Shown: positions 24,505-34,474 of the stretch, one piece after another
How positions within the stretch are numbered: the first letter of the stretch is position 1
Layout of the letters: each line of letters begins with the position of its first letter
Assembly (NCBI RefSeq): GCF_024300825.1
Contig: NZ_CP101323.1
Location: 62,001 to 126,000, forward strand
Origin: Natronomonas gomsonensis
Lineage (GTDB): Archaea; Halobacteriota; Halobacteria; Halobacteriales; Haloarculaceae
Length of the DNA stretch: 64,000 bases
Reading direction: 5' to 3'
Notes under the pieces: generated by a model
The model's input: the letters and a program-made list of their open reading frames with translations, nothing else
Database searches by the model: none
Told to the model about the DNA's origin: nothing
Position numbers and translations under genes: made by a program

Positions 24505-25644
24505 TCAGACGTCGATGCCGACCTCACGCATGAGGTCGATGGTCGGTTCGAGGTCGGACAACTGCGTCAGGTCGATGTCCGGTACGTCGAGTTCGTCGAT
24601 GGTCGGCAACTCGCCGATGGGTTCGACGTCGCTGACGAGGGGGTACTCGAAGGTCGAACGGGCGAAGTAGTCCTGTGCCTCCGCCGACAGCAGGTGCCGG
24701 ACGAAGTTCGAGGCGAGCGTCGCGTCGCTTGCCGCGTCGGTGACAGTAGCGCCCGCGACGTTGAAGACGGCGCCGGCATCGCCCTCCGTGAACGCCGTCG
24801 CGATGGGTGCGTCGGGGGTCCCGTCGAGGACGCGCTGGATGTAGTAGTGGTTCGTGAACGCGGCGTCGATTTCGCCGTCGGCGATGGCCTGACACGTGAC
24901 GAACTCGTCGGGGTAGGAGGTGATGCCCGATTCGACGACGCCTTCGAGCCACTGCCGGGTCGCGTCCTCGCCCTCGATGATGCGCATGGCCGTCACGAAC
25001 GCCTGACACGAACCGTAGGACGGCGCCCACCCGAGGTCACCCTCGAAGTCGGGATAGGCCATGATGTCGTTCGGTAACTCGGAGGCCGAGTACGCCTCGG
25101 TGTTGTAGGGGATGCTCCGTGCGCGGCCGGAGGTGCCGACCCACTGGTCGGTCCGGAACTCCTCGCGGACCATGTTCAGCACTTCGTCCGGAAGCGCCTG
25201 CGTGCGGTCCGCGTCGGTGAGCGCGCCGAGAGAGCCGGCGTTGACAGAGTAGAACACGTCTGCCGGGGTCCCCTGGCCCTCGTTGATTATCTGGTTGACG
25301 AGGTCCGTCGAACCGGCGTAGCGTACCGTCAGCGAGAAATCGTCGTAGATGTCCTCGATGTAGCTGATGAGGTCGCCGACGAGGAACTCCCCGCGACCGG
25401 AGTACAGCGTCAACTCGCCTTCGAGGTCGGGCATCTCCGCCATCGGGGTGCCGCCGGGGGTGCCGCGCCCTTCACGGCCGGAGCCGATCTGTCCGATGGG
25501 GCTGTCGCCGTTGCCGTTGCCGTTCCCCTCGCCGTTGCCGAGGATGTCCGAACAACCCGCCAATCCGACGGTTCCCGCAGCCGCCGCCCCCGCGAGGAAC
25601 GTCCGTCGGTCGGTTCCGTCGAAAAACGATTTCGGTGAATCCAT
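24505..25644 (-). CDS. Fe(III) ABC transporter binding lipoprotein, FbpA type
   Basis: 379 residues. DRRTFLAG Tat motif (12-19) and LAGC lipobox (Cys31) followed by a Gly-Asn-rich linker. The mature part begins ELTLYSGRGEFLVGDLISYIEDIYDDFSLTVRYAG, the signature of extracellular binding proteins of the Fe(III)/thiamine/spermidine type, with QALPDEVLNMV, GTSGRARSIPYNTEAYS and FTNHYYIQRV regions like FbpA. It hands iron to the FbpB permease at 17.7-19.3 kb. A DtxR-type palindrome ends up only 5 nt before the ATG. Confidence 0.9.
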   Translation of the reverse strand: MDSPKSFFDGTDRRTFLAGAAAAGTVGLAGCSDILGNGEGNGNGNGDSPIGQIGSGREGRGTPGGTPMAEMPDLEGELTLYSGRGEFLVGDLISYIEDIYDDFSLTVRYAGSTDLVNQIINEGQGTPADVFYSVNAGSLGALTDADRTQALPDEVLNMVREEFRTDQWVGTSGRARSIPYNTEAYSASELPNDIMAYPDFEGDLGWAPSYGSCQAFVTAMRIIEGEDATRQWLEGVVESGITSYPDEFVTCQAIADGEIDAAFTNHYYIQRVLDGTPDAPIATAFTEGDAGAVFNVAGATVTDAASDATLASNFVRHLLSAEAQDYFARSTFEYPLVSDVEPIGELPTIDELDVPDIDLTQLSDLEPTIDLMREVGIDV

Positions 25645-25649
25645 GTGTT

Positions 25650-25663
25650 TTAGGCTTGCCTAA
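25650..25663. promoter_or_regulatory. DtxR-type palindromic operator, site 5
   Basis: TTAGG-CTTG-CCTAA lies 5 nt upstream of the FbpA-type ATG (25644) in the 39 nt gap after the RGP-like gene. Its position over the likely transcription start fits repression by metal-loaded regulator. Confidence 0.77.
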
Positions 25664-25683
25664 ATTAACTTATAGTCGTCGGT

Positions 25684-26844
25684 TCAGTCGTCCGCGGCCG
25701 CCGGGACGCGCTGCAGCGATTCGAGGCTGTCCAGACAGTCGAGCCAATCGTACATGTACTCGCCGACGTGGTTGAAGAACGCACCGTTGTTGTACTCCGA
25801 GTAGTCCCCGTCGTGGAGTTCCTCGGCCATCGCCTCGAACACGCCCGCGTAGCTGTCCGCCTCGCTGCCGGCGTCGTCGATGATTTCCCAGAGGTGTTCG
25901 TTCAACTCCAGGCCGGCGACCTCGTTGGTGAGGTCGTCGAACGTCGACCGCGGCGCCTTGTTGTGTTCACACAGCGGGTAGCCGTTGTAAATCTGCTTGC
26001 CCAACACGTCGCAGGCGCGTTTGAGGAACACGCCGCTCCAGATGTCGTCGAACCGGCCCACGTCCCACTCGTTTTCGTCCATCGGCAGTTGATAGAACGC
26101 GGGGATGACCTCTCGCTTGAACGCGAGGTTCATCGAACAGACGGTGAGGTAATCGCCCTCGCTGGCGACGAAATCGCCCTCGAAGTCGCCCCGAGTCGTT
26201 CGGGTTTGGGCCTGTCCCTGCAGGTCGCCGTCCATCAGAATGCGGACGGCGTCGAGGTCCGGCACGTTCGTCCACAGTCCCTGTGAGGCGACCACGTCGT
26301 CGACGGACTCCGTATCCGTCTCGACGGTCTCGTCCATCGCCGCGTAGGGGTAGCCCCGCGGATACAGGCCGTGTTCGTCGGCGTTTTGGTACAGCACGTT
26401 GACCCACTGTTCGTCGGAGGACACCGACTCGATTTCGCCCTCGAACGCGAGGTTCTCCATGTGTCGTCCGAAGAAGTCGTCTTCCTCGTGGGGCAGAGTG
26501 TCGTCGTCGATGAAGAAGCCGTACTCGAAGCGCTCGTTGGCCCACATGTACAGCAGGCCGAAACTCGTCTCGGCGTGGCTGGCCGCCGGAACGACGTGGC
26601 TGTACTCCGCGATGTCGTTTGCCTCGTACCACTCCTGTCGGCGCGACCCGTCGAACACCTCCCCGCAGACGCCTTCGTCTTCGAGCATCGCTTCCATCTC
26701 GTCGGTGTCACAGAAGTCTTCGGTGACGAGGACGACGTGCAACCGCGAGAGGTCGAAGTCGTGGCGGCGAGCGTTGTCGAAGTACGCCCGCATGCATTCG
26801 TACTCCCGAATCGTCGGAACGACGACGCAGATGTCTTGATTCAT
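25684..26844 (-). CDS. Reversibly glycosylated polypeptide-like protein (GT75-like)
   Basis: 386 residues. The N-terminus MNQDICVVVPTIREYECMRAYFDN and GFFIDDDTLPHEEDDFFGRHMEN (DDD at 113-115) match the reversibly glycosylated polypeptide / UDP-arabinopyranose mutase family, known mainly from plants and also called alpha-1,4-glucan-protein synthase (UDP-forming). CSMNLAFKREVIPAFYQLPMDENEWDVGRFDDIWSGVFLKRACD is also typical. It probably binds a nucleotide sugar in the cytoplasm. It has its own palindromic operator and precedes the iron-binding-protein gene. Confidence 0.8.
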   Translation of the reverse strand: MNQDICVVVPTIREYECMRAYFDNARRHDFDLSRLHVVLVTEDFCDTDEMEAMLEDEGVCGEVFDGSRRQEWYEANDIAEYSHVVPAASHAETSFGLLYMWANERFEYGFFIDDDTLPHEEDDFFGRHMENLAFEGEIESVSSDEQWVNVLYQNADEHGLYPRGYPYAAMDETVETDTESVDDVVASQGLWTNVPDLDAVRILMDGDLQGQAQTRTTRGDFEGDFVASEGDYLTVCSMNLAFKREVIPAFYQLPMDENEWDVGRFDDIWSGVFLKRACDVLGKQIYNGYPLCEHNKAPRSTFDDLTNEVAGLELNEHLWEIIDDAGSEADSYAGVFEAMAEELHDGDYSEYNNGAFFNHVGEYMYDWLDCLDSLESLQRVPAAADD

Positions 26845-26865
26845 CTTTCGCTTACTGGCTATGTT

Positions 26866-26879
26866 TTAGGCTGGCCTAA
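26866..26879. promoter_or_regulatory. DtxR-type palindromic operator, site 6
   Basis: TTAGG-CTGG-CCTAA is located 21 nt upstream of the ATG of the RGP-like gene at 26844 and extends to TTTTAGG...CCTAAA. This is the rightmost copy in the window. Confidence 0.77.
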
Positions 26880-26915
26880 AGAGGTGTCGGTTCGTCGTCC
26901 ATCGACGCCAAAGAC

Positions 26916-26923
26916 GATATATG
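26916..26923 (+). promoter_or_regulatory. TATA box for the small protein at 26952
   Basis: GATATATG lies 29-36 nt before ATG 26952, at the expected leaderless spacing. Confidence 0.55.
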
Positions 26924-26951
26924 GGCTCACACCGAAGCATCTCCACTTCAA

Positions 26952-27278
26952 ATGCGGTCCGTCACAGAACTTATCGACGCCATACACGACATTGAGGAAG
27001 GCGATACCGTCACCGTCGAAACCGAAGCCGAGCAGTACCGTGGTGTCGTCACCCGGTCGGAGTACGACGCTCCGGGAGAGAGCGAAACCGGCGTCGTTCG
27101 CGTCCGGATTCGCCTCAAGGACCGCACGTCCCCGGACCGGCTCGAACTCCGGACGTCTGCGTCCCCTTCCCGGAAATTCCCCCGGCCGAAACTACATGTC
27201 GGCGGCTTCGCGGGTGACGCCGAGGGAGAACCGCTCGGTTCGGTCGCCGACATCACTGTCGAAGCGTCCGACATTTGA
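26952..27278 (+). CDS. Conserved haloarchaeal hypothetical protein, beta-rich
   Basis: 108 residues. The N-terminus VTELIDAIHDIEEGDTVTVETEAEQYRGVVTRSEYD looks like a small SH3/Sm-like beta barrel (a TVTVE strand followed by YRGVV). The middle contains a basic stretch RKFPRPKLHVGG. No catalytic motif. It is divergent from the RGP-like gene and followed by an MFS gene. Nucleic-acid binding is only a guess from the fold impression. Confidence 0.65.
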   Translation: MRSVTELIDAIHDIEEGDTVTVETEAEQYRGVVTRSEYDAPGESETGVVRVRIRLKDRTSPDRLELRTSASPSRKFPRPKLHVGGFAGDAEGEPLGSVADITVEASDI

Positions 27279-27388
27279 GTTCCGGCCGGCTTCCGGAATC
27301 TCACTGACGCCACGTCGTCCCCGCGCTGTTCCCTGAGTTATAAACAGTTATTCGTCCGCTGTCGAACGATTCAGTACTGACGCTCGAA

Positions 27389-28603
27389 ATGGGGTTTCTC
27401 GAATCTATCGGCGACGAGGCGGGGGAGCTGTGGGGCGACGGCAAGGGGCCGCTCCTCGTCACGATTGCGGGTGGTTGGGGGGTACTGCTCGGCACTCGAA
27501 TGGTGTATCCCGTGCTGTTGCCGTACCTCCGGGAGTCGTTCGACCTCAGCCTCACGGTCGCGGGCCTGCTCGTGACCGTTCTGTGGCTCGGGTCGGCGCT
27601 CGGCCAGCTCCCAGGCGGCGTCCTCGCCGACCGATACAGCGAACGGGCGGTCATGACAGCGGGGACGGTCGTCGTCGCCCTGGCACTTGTAGCCGTCGTG
27701 ACGGCACAGACGCCCCTCGTCTTATTCGCCGCGACGGCGCTCGTGGGTCTCGGCCAGTCGCTGTACCCCATCGCGCGCATCACGATACTCTCCGACATCT
27801 ATCCCGGCCGAATCGGGAGCGCACTCGGGGTGACGATGGCCACCGGCGACCTCGGCCAGACGGTGCTGCCGCCGATTGCCGGTGCGCTCGCCGCCGCCGT
27901 CGCGTGGCAACTCGGCCTGGGATTCATCATTCCACTGCTCTTGGCAGTCGGGGCCGTTCTCTGGGTAGTCCTGCCGGCACAAACGCCGACGTCCAGTGCG
28001 GTCGATTCGCTCTCGGCCGACAGCGCACGCTACGTTATCGCCGAATTACGCCGGTCGAACTTGCTTTTCGTGGCGTTCATCCTCTTTCTGTACATCCTCA
28101 TCTGGCAGTCGTTCACCGGGTTCTATCCGACGTATCTGGTCGAAGTGAAGGGGCTGCCGTCGTCGGTAGCCGGGGTGCTGTTCAGCGTGTTCTTCGCCTT
28201 CGGCGTCGTCGTCAAGCCGCTGGCCGGCGCGGCCTACGACCGAATCGGCATGCGTCGCGCCCTCGTCGCCGTTCTCGTCGGCCCCGTCGTCGGGTTGGCC
28301 TCTCTGCCCTTCATCGAGGGGCGGTGGCCGCTCGTCGCCGTCACCGCCCTCGTGAGTACGATGCTCGGCTCTGGGGCGATTACCCAGTCGTTCCTCTCCG
28401 ATGCGATTCCCGACGAGATTCAGGGGACCGGCCTCGGTGCGATTCGAACGGCGTCGGCGACGCTCGGTGCTGCCGGCCCGGTGCTTTTCGGCAGCATCGC
28501 CGACCGTGGATACTTCGACGAAGGGTACCTGTTGTTGGCCGCGATACTGGTCGTGGTCATTGTTCTCACCCTCCGACTCCCCGAACGCGCTTCGAAGGGC
28601 TGA
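27389..28603 (+). CDS. Major facilitator superfamily transporter
   Basis: 404 residues with 12 predicted membrane helices. The first inter-helix loop ADRYSERAVM after LGSALGQLPGGVL matches the MFS motif A (GxLaDrxGrr), and AYDRIGMRRALV in the second half is its internal repeat. The substrate is unknown. TATA-like sequence GTTATAAAC occurs about 45 nt upstream of the ATG. Confidence 0.87.
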   Translation: MGFLESIGDEAGELWGDGKGPLLVTIAGGWGVLLGTRMVYPVLLPYLRESFDLSLTVAGLLVTVLWLGSALGQLPGGVLADRYSERAVMTAGTVVVALALVAVVTAQTPLVLFAATALVGLGQSLYPIARITILSDIYPGRIGSALGVTMATGDLGQTVLPPIAGALAAAVAWQLGLGFIIPLLLAVGAVLWVVLPAQTPTSSAVDSLSADSARYVIAELRRSNLLFVAFILFLYILIWQSFTGFYPTYLVEVKGLPSSVAGVLFSVFFAFGVVVKPLAGAAYDRIGMRRALVAVLVGPVVGLASLPFIEGRWPLVAVTALVSTMLGSGAITQSFLSDAIPDEIQGTGLGAIRTASATLGAAGPVLFGSIADRGYFDEGYLLLAAILVVVIVLTLRLPERASKG

Positions 28604-29024
28604 CCGGTATCCTCGCTCGTTTCGGGAGTGCTGAGTAACAGTTGGGACGGAAGAGACACAGGAGCCGACGAATTACCGTCGGTGGGGTGGGGGATGTGCG
28701 GTTGTGCCTCTCGGGTTCCGTCCACTTGCCTCTACGGTCGAACCACGCTTCAGCGACGTGGCCATTATGATACCCCCTCCGTCAATACGTCTAGACTCAC
28801 TCGACGGCTGTTCGCTCGCAAGTTCGACAGAGAGCCGCTATCGGGTCGTCGATGGATGGAATCGTCACCGACTCCCGGATATACCGACGGTGGCCACAGT
28901 GTGACGAGTCGTGCGGCACCTCCGGTTTCGGCTATGCAAACCGCCCGAGGTGAGCGAACGAACTCATACGAGAACTGCCGCTCTTCGAGAAGTGGTATCG
29001 TCGGAAATTGGGCGCCTACGGGAG
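28604..29024. other. Non-coding gap downstream of tRNA-Ile
   Basis: Between the MFS stop and the tRNA 3' flank there is no reading frame with haloarchaeal codon bias; the open frames present look compositionally random and overlap each other. I saw no tRNA fragment repeat, integrase or other element. The flank of a tRNA 3' end is a usual place for integrated elements, so a scar is possible but not shown. Confidence 0.5.
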
Positions 29025-29051
29025 TTTGGCCACCGATTTCCGTCGGCCAAA
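29025..29051 (-). terminator. Hairpin just downstream of tRNA-Ile
   Basis: TTTGGCC (29025-29031) and GGCCAAA (29045-29051) form a 7 bp stem with a 13 nt loop, beginning 19 nt after the tRNA 3' end in its direction of transcription. No T-run follows, so it may be a processing or termination structure only. Confidence 0.4.
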
Positions 29052-29069
29052 GGCCGGTTGGAAACCGAG

Positions 29070-29144
29070 TGGGCCAACTCGGATTTGAACCGAGGACCTC
29101 CCGGTTATCAGCCGAGCGCTCATACCTAGCTGAGCTATTGGCCC
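29070..29144 (-). tRNA. tRNA-Ile (anticodon GAU)
   Basis: A 75 nt cloverleaf on the minus strand. The acceptor GGGCCAA pairs with TTGGCCC plus discriminator A. The D stem is GCTC/GAGC. The anticodon stem CTCGG/CCGGG flanks the loop CTGATAA (anticodon GAT). The T stem CTCGG/CCGAG has loop TTCAAAT. All stems pair, with one G-U in the anticodon stem. No intron, and CCA is not encoded. Confidence 0.96.
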
Positions 29145-29218
29145 TAGGTAGGCGCATTTCATCGTAGCGCGGTTGGTTGTTTAAACGTTTCTTTTCGGCG
29201 GCCCTTCGGTGGGTGATG

Positions 29219-29809
29219 TCATGCCCGGCGGTCGGTCGAGCCGTCGTCGTCGCCGTCGTCGTCAGTTTGACCGTCCGGGTCGGTGAACTCGTAGGCCTCC
29301 TCGTCGATATCGACCGGTTCCGAGCCGGGCCGGCCTTCGTCCATGCCCTGACGGAAGAACTCCTCGCCGGGGTCGCCGCCTTCGTCGGCGTTCGGGAACC
29401 CGCCGATGTAGACGTTTCCGGAGGCGAAGCCGCCGGTCTGGGCGTCGACGTACGGCTTGACGACGTACCGCTTGGTGAAGACCCTGATGGGGTACCGCGT
29501 CGGCGGCAACACCAACAGCAGCCCGAGGAGGTCGGTCACGAGACCGGGCGTGAGCATCAAGACGCCGGCGACCAACAGGAGAGCCGCGTCGAGCAGTTCG
29601 TCCGTCGGCGGTTCGCCTTGCGCCAGTTTTCGCTGGAGGCGCTGGAGTGTGTGACGCCCCTCTGCGCGGGCGAGCAACAGACCGATGAGCGCCGTCAACA
29701 CGACGAGTGCGACCGTCACGACCCCGCCCAACTGCGTCGCCAAGACGACGAGCAGCATGATGTCGAGCAGGGGGACGAGCAGCAGGACGCCGATGACCCG
29801 CAAGTCCAT
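29219..29809 (-). CDS. fxsA: FxsA family membrane protein
   Basis: 196 residues from ATG 29809. Helices include VIGVLLLVPLLDIMLLVVLATQLGGVVTVALVVLTALIGLLLAR and AALLLVAGVLMLTPGLVTDLLGLLLVLPPTR, with the conserved GRHTLQRLQRKLAQGEPPTDELLDAALLLVAG middle of FxsA proteins. E. coli FxsA affects phage T7 exclusion when overproduced; the cellular role is unknown. The C-terminal about 70 residues are an acidic haloarchaeal extension. Confidence 0.86.
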   Translation of the reverse strand: MDLRVIGVLLLVPLLDIMLLVVLATQLGGVVTVALVVLTALIGLLLARAEGRHTLQRLQRKLAQGEPPTDELLDAALLLVAGVLMLTPGLVTDLLGLLLVLPPTRYPIRVFTKRYVVKPYVDAQTGGFASGNVYIGGFPNADEGGDPGEEFFRQGMDEGRPGSEPVDIDEEAYEFTDPDGQTDDDGDDDGSTDRRA

Positions 29810-29904
29810 ACCACGGTGTCCGGTTGGGTGCGGGAAAACCCTTCCGAGAGGCGAGCCGACGAACACCGACACGGCCTTACGCCGCCGACGGCTTCCACCG
29901 GGTA

Positions 29905-31419
<1,515 letters not shown>

Positions 31420-32112
31420 TCAGACCGCGCCCGCACGCTGTTTTTCGATTCGCGTCGTCAGCGACAGATACACCGCGATGATGAGCAAGACGACCGCACC
31501 GGCGGCCGCGACGCCGAGGGCGTCGGCACCCAAAAAGACGGGTGCGTCACGTTCCAGCGGAATCAGCGTGTGATGGAGGTCCCCGCGAACGGGAACGAAG
31601 TAGTCGACGACGGTGTCGACGGTGTACCACAGCGTCGCGACGCCGACCGCTCGCGGGTCGAAGTCACCGATTCGGTGCAACAGGAACGCCTGGACCACCA
31701 TCGCGGCGTGACTCCAGATGAGGAACTGTCGCATCGCCGGGTGGAGATAGCTGAAGGCGTCCCAGTAGGCGAGGTGGACGTACACCGTCCACCCGCCCAA
31801 GATGATGTTGCCGAAGAAGGCAAGCGCCGTCAGCCACGCCTGGGGTCGGTCGAGTTTCCACGCCGCCAACGCGAGGGCGATGAGCAGCGTCGCCGCCGGA
31901 CTGTCGGGGACGAACGGCCACATCTCGACGGGCGTAATCTGGAACTGGAAGCGGTAGTAGTAGAAGCCGAAGGCGGTGCCGGCGAGGTTGACGAGGACGA
32001 CCAGCCACGCGAGGTTGAGGCCGAGGTTCTCGATGGCCTCCGGCAGCGGCGCGACGTACCGCGGGAGGTCCGCGCGGGGCACGTCGGATTCGAACAACCC
32101 TCGGATGTCCAT
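31420..32112 (-). CDS. DUF1405 family integral membrane protein
   Basis: 230 residues from ATG 32112. About six hydrophobic helices; [47 protein letters not shown] is the typical DUF1405 start, followed by [18 protein letters not shown] and [14 protein letters not shown]. No known function; related Bacillus proteins (YpjA) are also uncharacterised. Ends immediately after the convergent gpmI stop and is divergent from pdxS. Confidence 0.85.
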   Translation of the reverse strand: MDIRGLFESDVPRADLPRYVAPLPEAIENLGLNLAWLVVLVNLAGTAFGFYYYRFQFQITPVEMWPFVPDSPAATLLIALALAAWKLDRPQAWLTALAFFGNIILGGWTVYVHLAYWDAFSYLHPAMRQFLIWSHAAMVVQAFLLHRIGDFDPRAVGVATLWYTVDTVVDYFVPVRGDLHHTLIPLERDAPVFLGADALGVAAAGAVVLLIIAVYLSLTTRIEKQRAGAV

Positions 32113-32208
32113 GTGGCCTCCACCGAGCGATGGCACAAAAACACCTCGGCACCGGCCACCACCCCTCGAAAGACACGCGTTAAGTGGGTCCGACTCCAAC
32201 ACGGGCGT

Positions 32209-33114
32209 ATGACCGAAACGGACCTCGAAGAGCTCCGTCGCGGGACGGACCTCGTCAAGCGCGGCTTCGCGAAGATGCAGAAAGGCGGCGTCATCATGGA
32301 CGTCGTCACCCGCGAACAGGCCCGAATCGCCGAGGACACCGGCGCAGTCGCCGTCATGTCGCTGGAGGCAGTCCCCGCCGACATCCGCAAGCGCGGCGGC
32401 GTCGCCCGAATGGCCGACCCCGCGGCCCTCGAAGAGATTATCGACGAAGTGTCCATCCCCGTGATGGGCAAGTGCCGCATCGGCCACACCGCCGAGGCAC
32501 AGATTCTCGAAGCCACGGGCGCCGACATGCTCGACGAGAGCGAGGTCCTGACGACCGCCGACGAGCGATACCACATCGACAAACGTGATTTCACCGCGCC
32601 GTTCGTCTGTGGCGCCCGCAACCTCGGCGAGGCGCTGCGCCGCATCGACGAGGGCGCCGCCATGATTCGAACCAAAGGCGAGGCCGGCACCGGCGACGTG
32701 AACCAGGCGGTCACCCACCAGCGCAACATCCAGCGGTCGATTCGGAAACTCTCCGGAATGAACTACGAGGAGCGCGACGAGTGGGCGCGCAACCACGAGG
32801 CTCCGCGTGAATTGGTCCACGAGACCGCCGAGATGGGCCGGTTGCCCGTCGTCAACTTCGCCGCCGGCGGCATCGCCACGCCCGCCGACGCCGCGCTCAT
32901 GATGCAGTTGGGCTGTGACGGCATCTTCGTCGGTTCGGGCATCTTCGGCGCCGAGGACCCCACCGCGATGGGCACCGCCATCGTCGAGGCCGTCAACAAC
33001 TACGACGACCCCGAGAAACTGCGGGACATCGCTAAGGGCATCGGCAAGGGCATGAAGGGCCAAGCCAACGAGACGATGCCCGAAGAGGAGAAACTGCAGG
33101 GTCGCGGCGTCTGA
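32209..33114 (+). CDS. pdxS: Pyridoxal 5'-phosphate synthase subunit PdxS
   Basis: 301 residues from ATG 32209. [49 protein letters not shown] (catalytic Lys88) and [11 protein letters not shown] (second Lys156) are all present, as is [32 protein letters not shown]. It builds PLP from ribose 5-phosphate, glyceraldehyde 3-phosphate and ammonia in a dodecameric (beta/alpha)8 complex. The glutaminase partner PdxT is not in the window, so it must be elsewhere in the genome. Confidence 0.97.
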   Translation: MTETDLEELRRGTDLVKRGFAKMQKGGVIMDVVTREQARIAEDTGAVAVMSLEAVPADIRKRGGVARMADPAALEEIIDEVSIPVMGKCRIGHTAEAQILEATGADMLDESEVLTTADERYHIDKRDFTAPFVCGARNLGEALRRIDEGAAMIRTKGEAGTGDVNQAVTHQRNIQRSIRKLSGMNYEERDEWARNHEAPRELVHETAEMGRLPVVNFAAGGIATPADAALMMQLGCDGIFVGSGIFGAEDPTAMGTAIVEAVNNYDDPEKLRDIAKGIGKGMKGQANETMPEEEKLQGRGV

Positions 33115-33189
33115 ACGCACGGTAACCCGACTACTGCATTCGACTTCCGGACGATATTCTTACGGTCACGCCGACTCGACTCCCGAGTC

Positions 33190-34080
33190 ATGGCACCGCT
33201 CGATATCGGTATCGTCACCGGCGAGAAAGCACCTTCCCTCACCGACGACGGCGAGGCACTCGCCGCCGAGTTGTCGACACGGGGCATGGAGGCGGAGCCA
33301 GTCGTCTGGAGCGACGACGAGGCCGACCCTACCGTCTTCGATGCGGTGTTGTTTCGGTCCTGCTGGCACTACTACCGCCAGCCGGAGGCGTTCCGACGCT
33401 GGCTGGAGCACCTCGATTCGGCCGGCGTTCCCGCCGTCAACCCCACGTCGGTCGTCCGCTGGAACATGCACAAGTTCTACCTCCGTGACCTCGCCGATGC
33501 TGGCGTCGATATCGTCCCTACAGCGACGATTCCGGCAGCGAGCGACCGAGACCTGACGTCGATACTGGCCCGTCGCGACTGGGCGGAAGCCGTGGTCAAA
33601 CCTGCCATCGGAACCAGTTCTGCGGGCGTCTGGCGCGTCTCGGGTGAGGGTCTCGACGACGCCCGAGAGCGGTTCGTCGAGGCTCGTGCCGACGGTGACC
33701 TCCTCGTCCAGAGGTATCTCCCCGAAATCTTCGACGGCGAGCGCTCGCTCGTCTTCTTCGGTGGCGAGTACAGCCACGCCTCACTCCGGATGCCAGCCGA
33801 CGACGACTTCGCTGCAAACGACGCCGTCGAACCGTACGAACCACGGGAAGCGACGATAGCGACCGCTGAATCGGTCCTCGGTGCGGCACGGGACCGCTTC
33901 GACCTCAACCCCGAGGAACTGCCGTACGCCCGCGTCGACGGCATCGTTCGAGAGGGCGAGTTCCTGCTGTCGGAGTTGGAACTCATCGAACCGTTCTTGG
34001 GGCTTGAGCGCTCTCCGGGTGCCGTCGAGCGCTTCGCCGACGCTATCGAGGCGGCTATCGAAGCGGATACCGGGGCATGA
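33190..34080 (+). CDS. ATP-grasp domain protein
   Basis: 296 residues. IGIVTGEKAPSLTDDGEALAAELSTRG starts a preATP-grasp fold; WNMHKFYLRDLADAGVDIVPTATI, AVVKPAIGTSSAGVWRV (ATP-binding lysine and glycine loop) and LLVQRYLPEIFDGERSLVFFGGEYSHASLRMP match ATP-grasp ligases of the RimK/DcsG-like kind. YARVDGIVREGEFLLSELELIEPFLGL gives the Mg ligands. It probably forms an amide bond to a carboxylate; substrates are unknown. No biosynthetic cluster surrounds it. Confidence 0.83.
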   Translation: MAPLDIGIVTGEKAPSLTDDGEALAAELSTRGMEAEPVVWSDDEADPTVFDAVLFRSCWHYYRQPEAFRRWLEHLDSAGVPAVNPTSVVRWNMHKFYLRDLADAGVDIVPTATIPAASDRDLTSILARRDWAEAVVKPAIGTSSAGVWRVSGEGLDDARERFVEARADGDLLVQRYLPEIFDGERSLVFFGGEYSHASLRMPADDDFAANDAVEPYEPREATIATAESVLGAARDRFDLNPEELPYARVDGIVREGEFLLSELELIEPFLGLERSPGAVERFADAIEAAIEADTGA

Positions 34081-34134
34081 GGAGGTGCTCTCGTCGCGGA
34101 GAAGGGTCGACGACCCTCCGTCAGCGAGTCGCGT

Positions 34135-34389
34135 TCAGACGTAGCCTTCGTCTTCGAGGCCGTCCATCAGGGCGTCGACGAGTTCGTCGACGCTGTCGTA
34201 GGGGTAGTCGGCCTGTCCCGACGCTTCCTGATTCAGTTCCATCGCCGTGATGGTCTCGTCGCCGATGTCAAACGTCGTACCGGGGCCCTGCGGGAGGGCG
34301 GGCACGAGGTCCATCGGGCTGTTCACGGGGTAGTCGGCGCCGCCGAAGGCGTTCTCGAACTGCTCTCGAACTGCGTCTCTGTCTGCCAT
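34135..34389 (-). CDS. MTH865-like family protein
   Basis: 84 residues. DRDAVREQFENAFGGADYPVNSPMDLVPALPQGPGTTFDIGDETITAMELNQ is the small EF-hand-like helical fold known from the structure of Methanothermobacter MTH865. Highly acidic. No known function; conserved in halophiles and methanogens. Monocistronic, following an unrelated SCP2-like gene on the same strand. Confidence 0.83.
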   Translation of the reverse strand: MADRDAVREQFENAFGGADYPVNSPMDLVPALPQGPGTTFDIGDETITAMELNQEASGQADYPYDSVDELVDALMDGLEDEGYV

Positions 34390-34474
34390 GGTGCACCACG
34401 ACAGTTCTCGGGATTCGAGTTGGGCGTGATGCCTCTCAATGCTGGCCGTTTAAAACGAAACGAGACCGTGCCGG

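Noticed and set aside
29025..29144. tRNA-Ile as an attachment site of an integrated element
   Set aside because: No second copy of the tRNA 3' end and no integrase gene or foreign-looking region was found on either side.
28628..29167. Overlapping open frames in the gap before tRNA-Ile
   Set aside because: Composition is unlike haloarchaeal proteins, the frames overlap the tRNA gene, and no motif is present.
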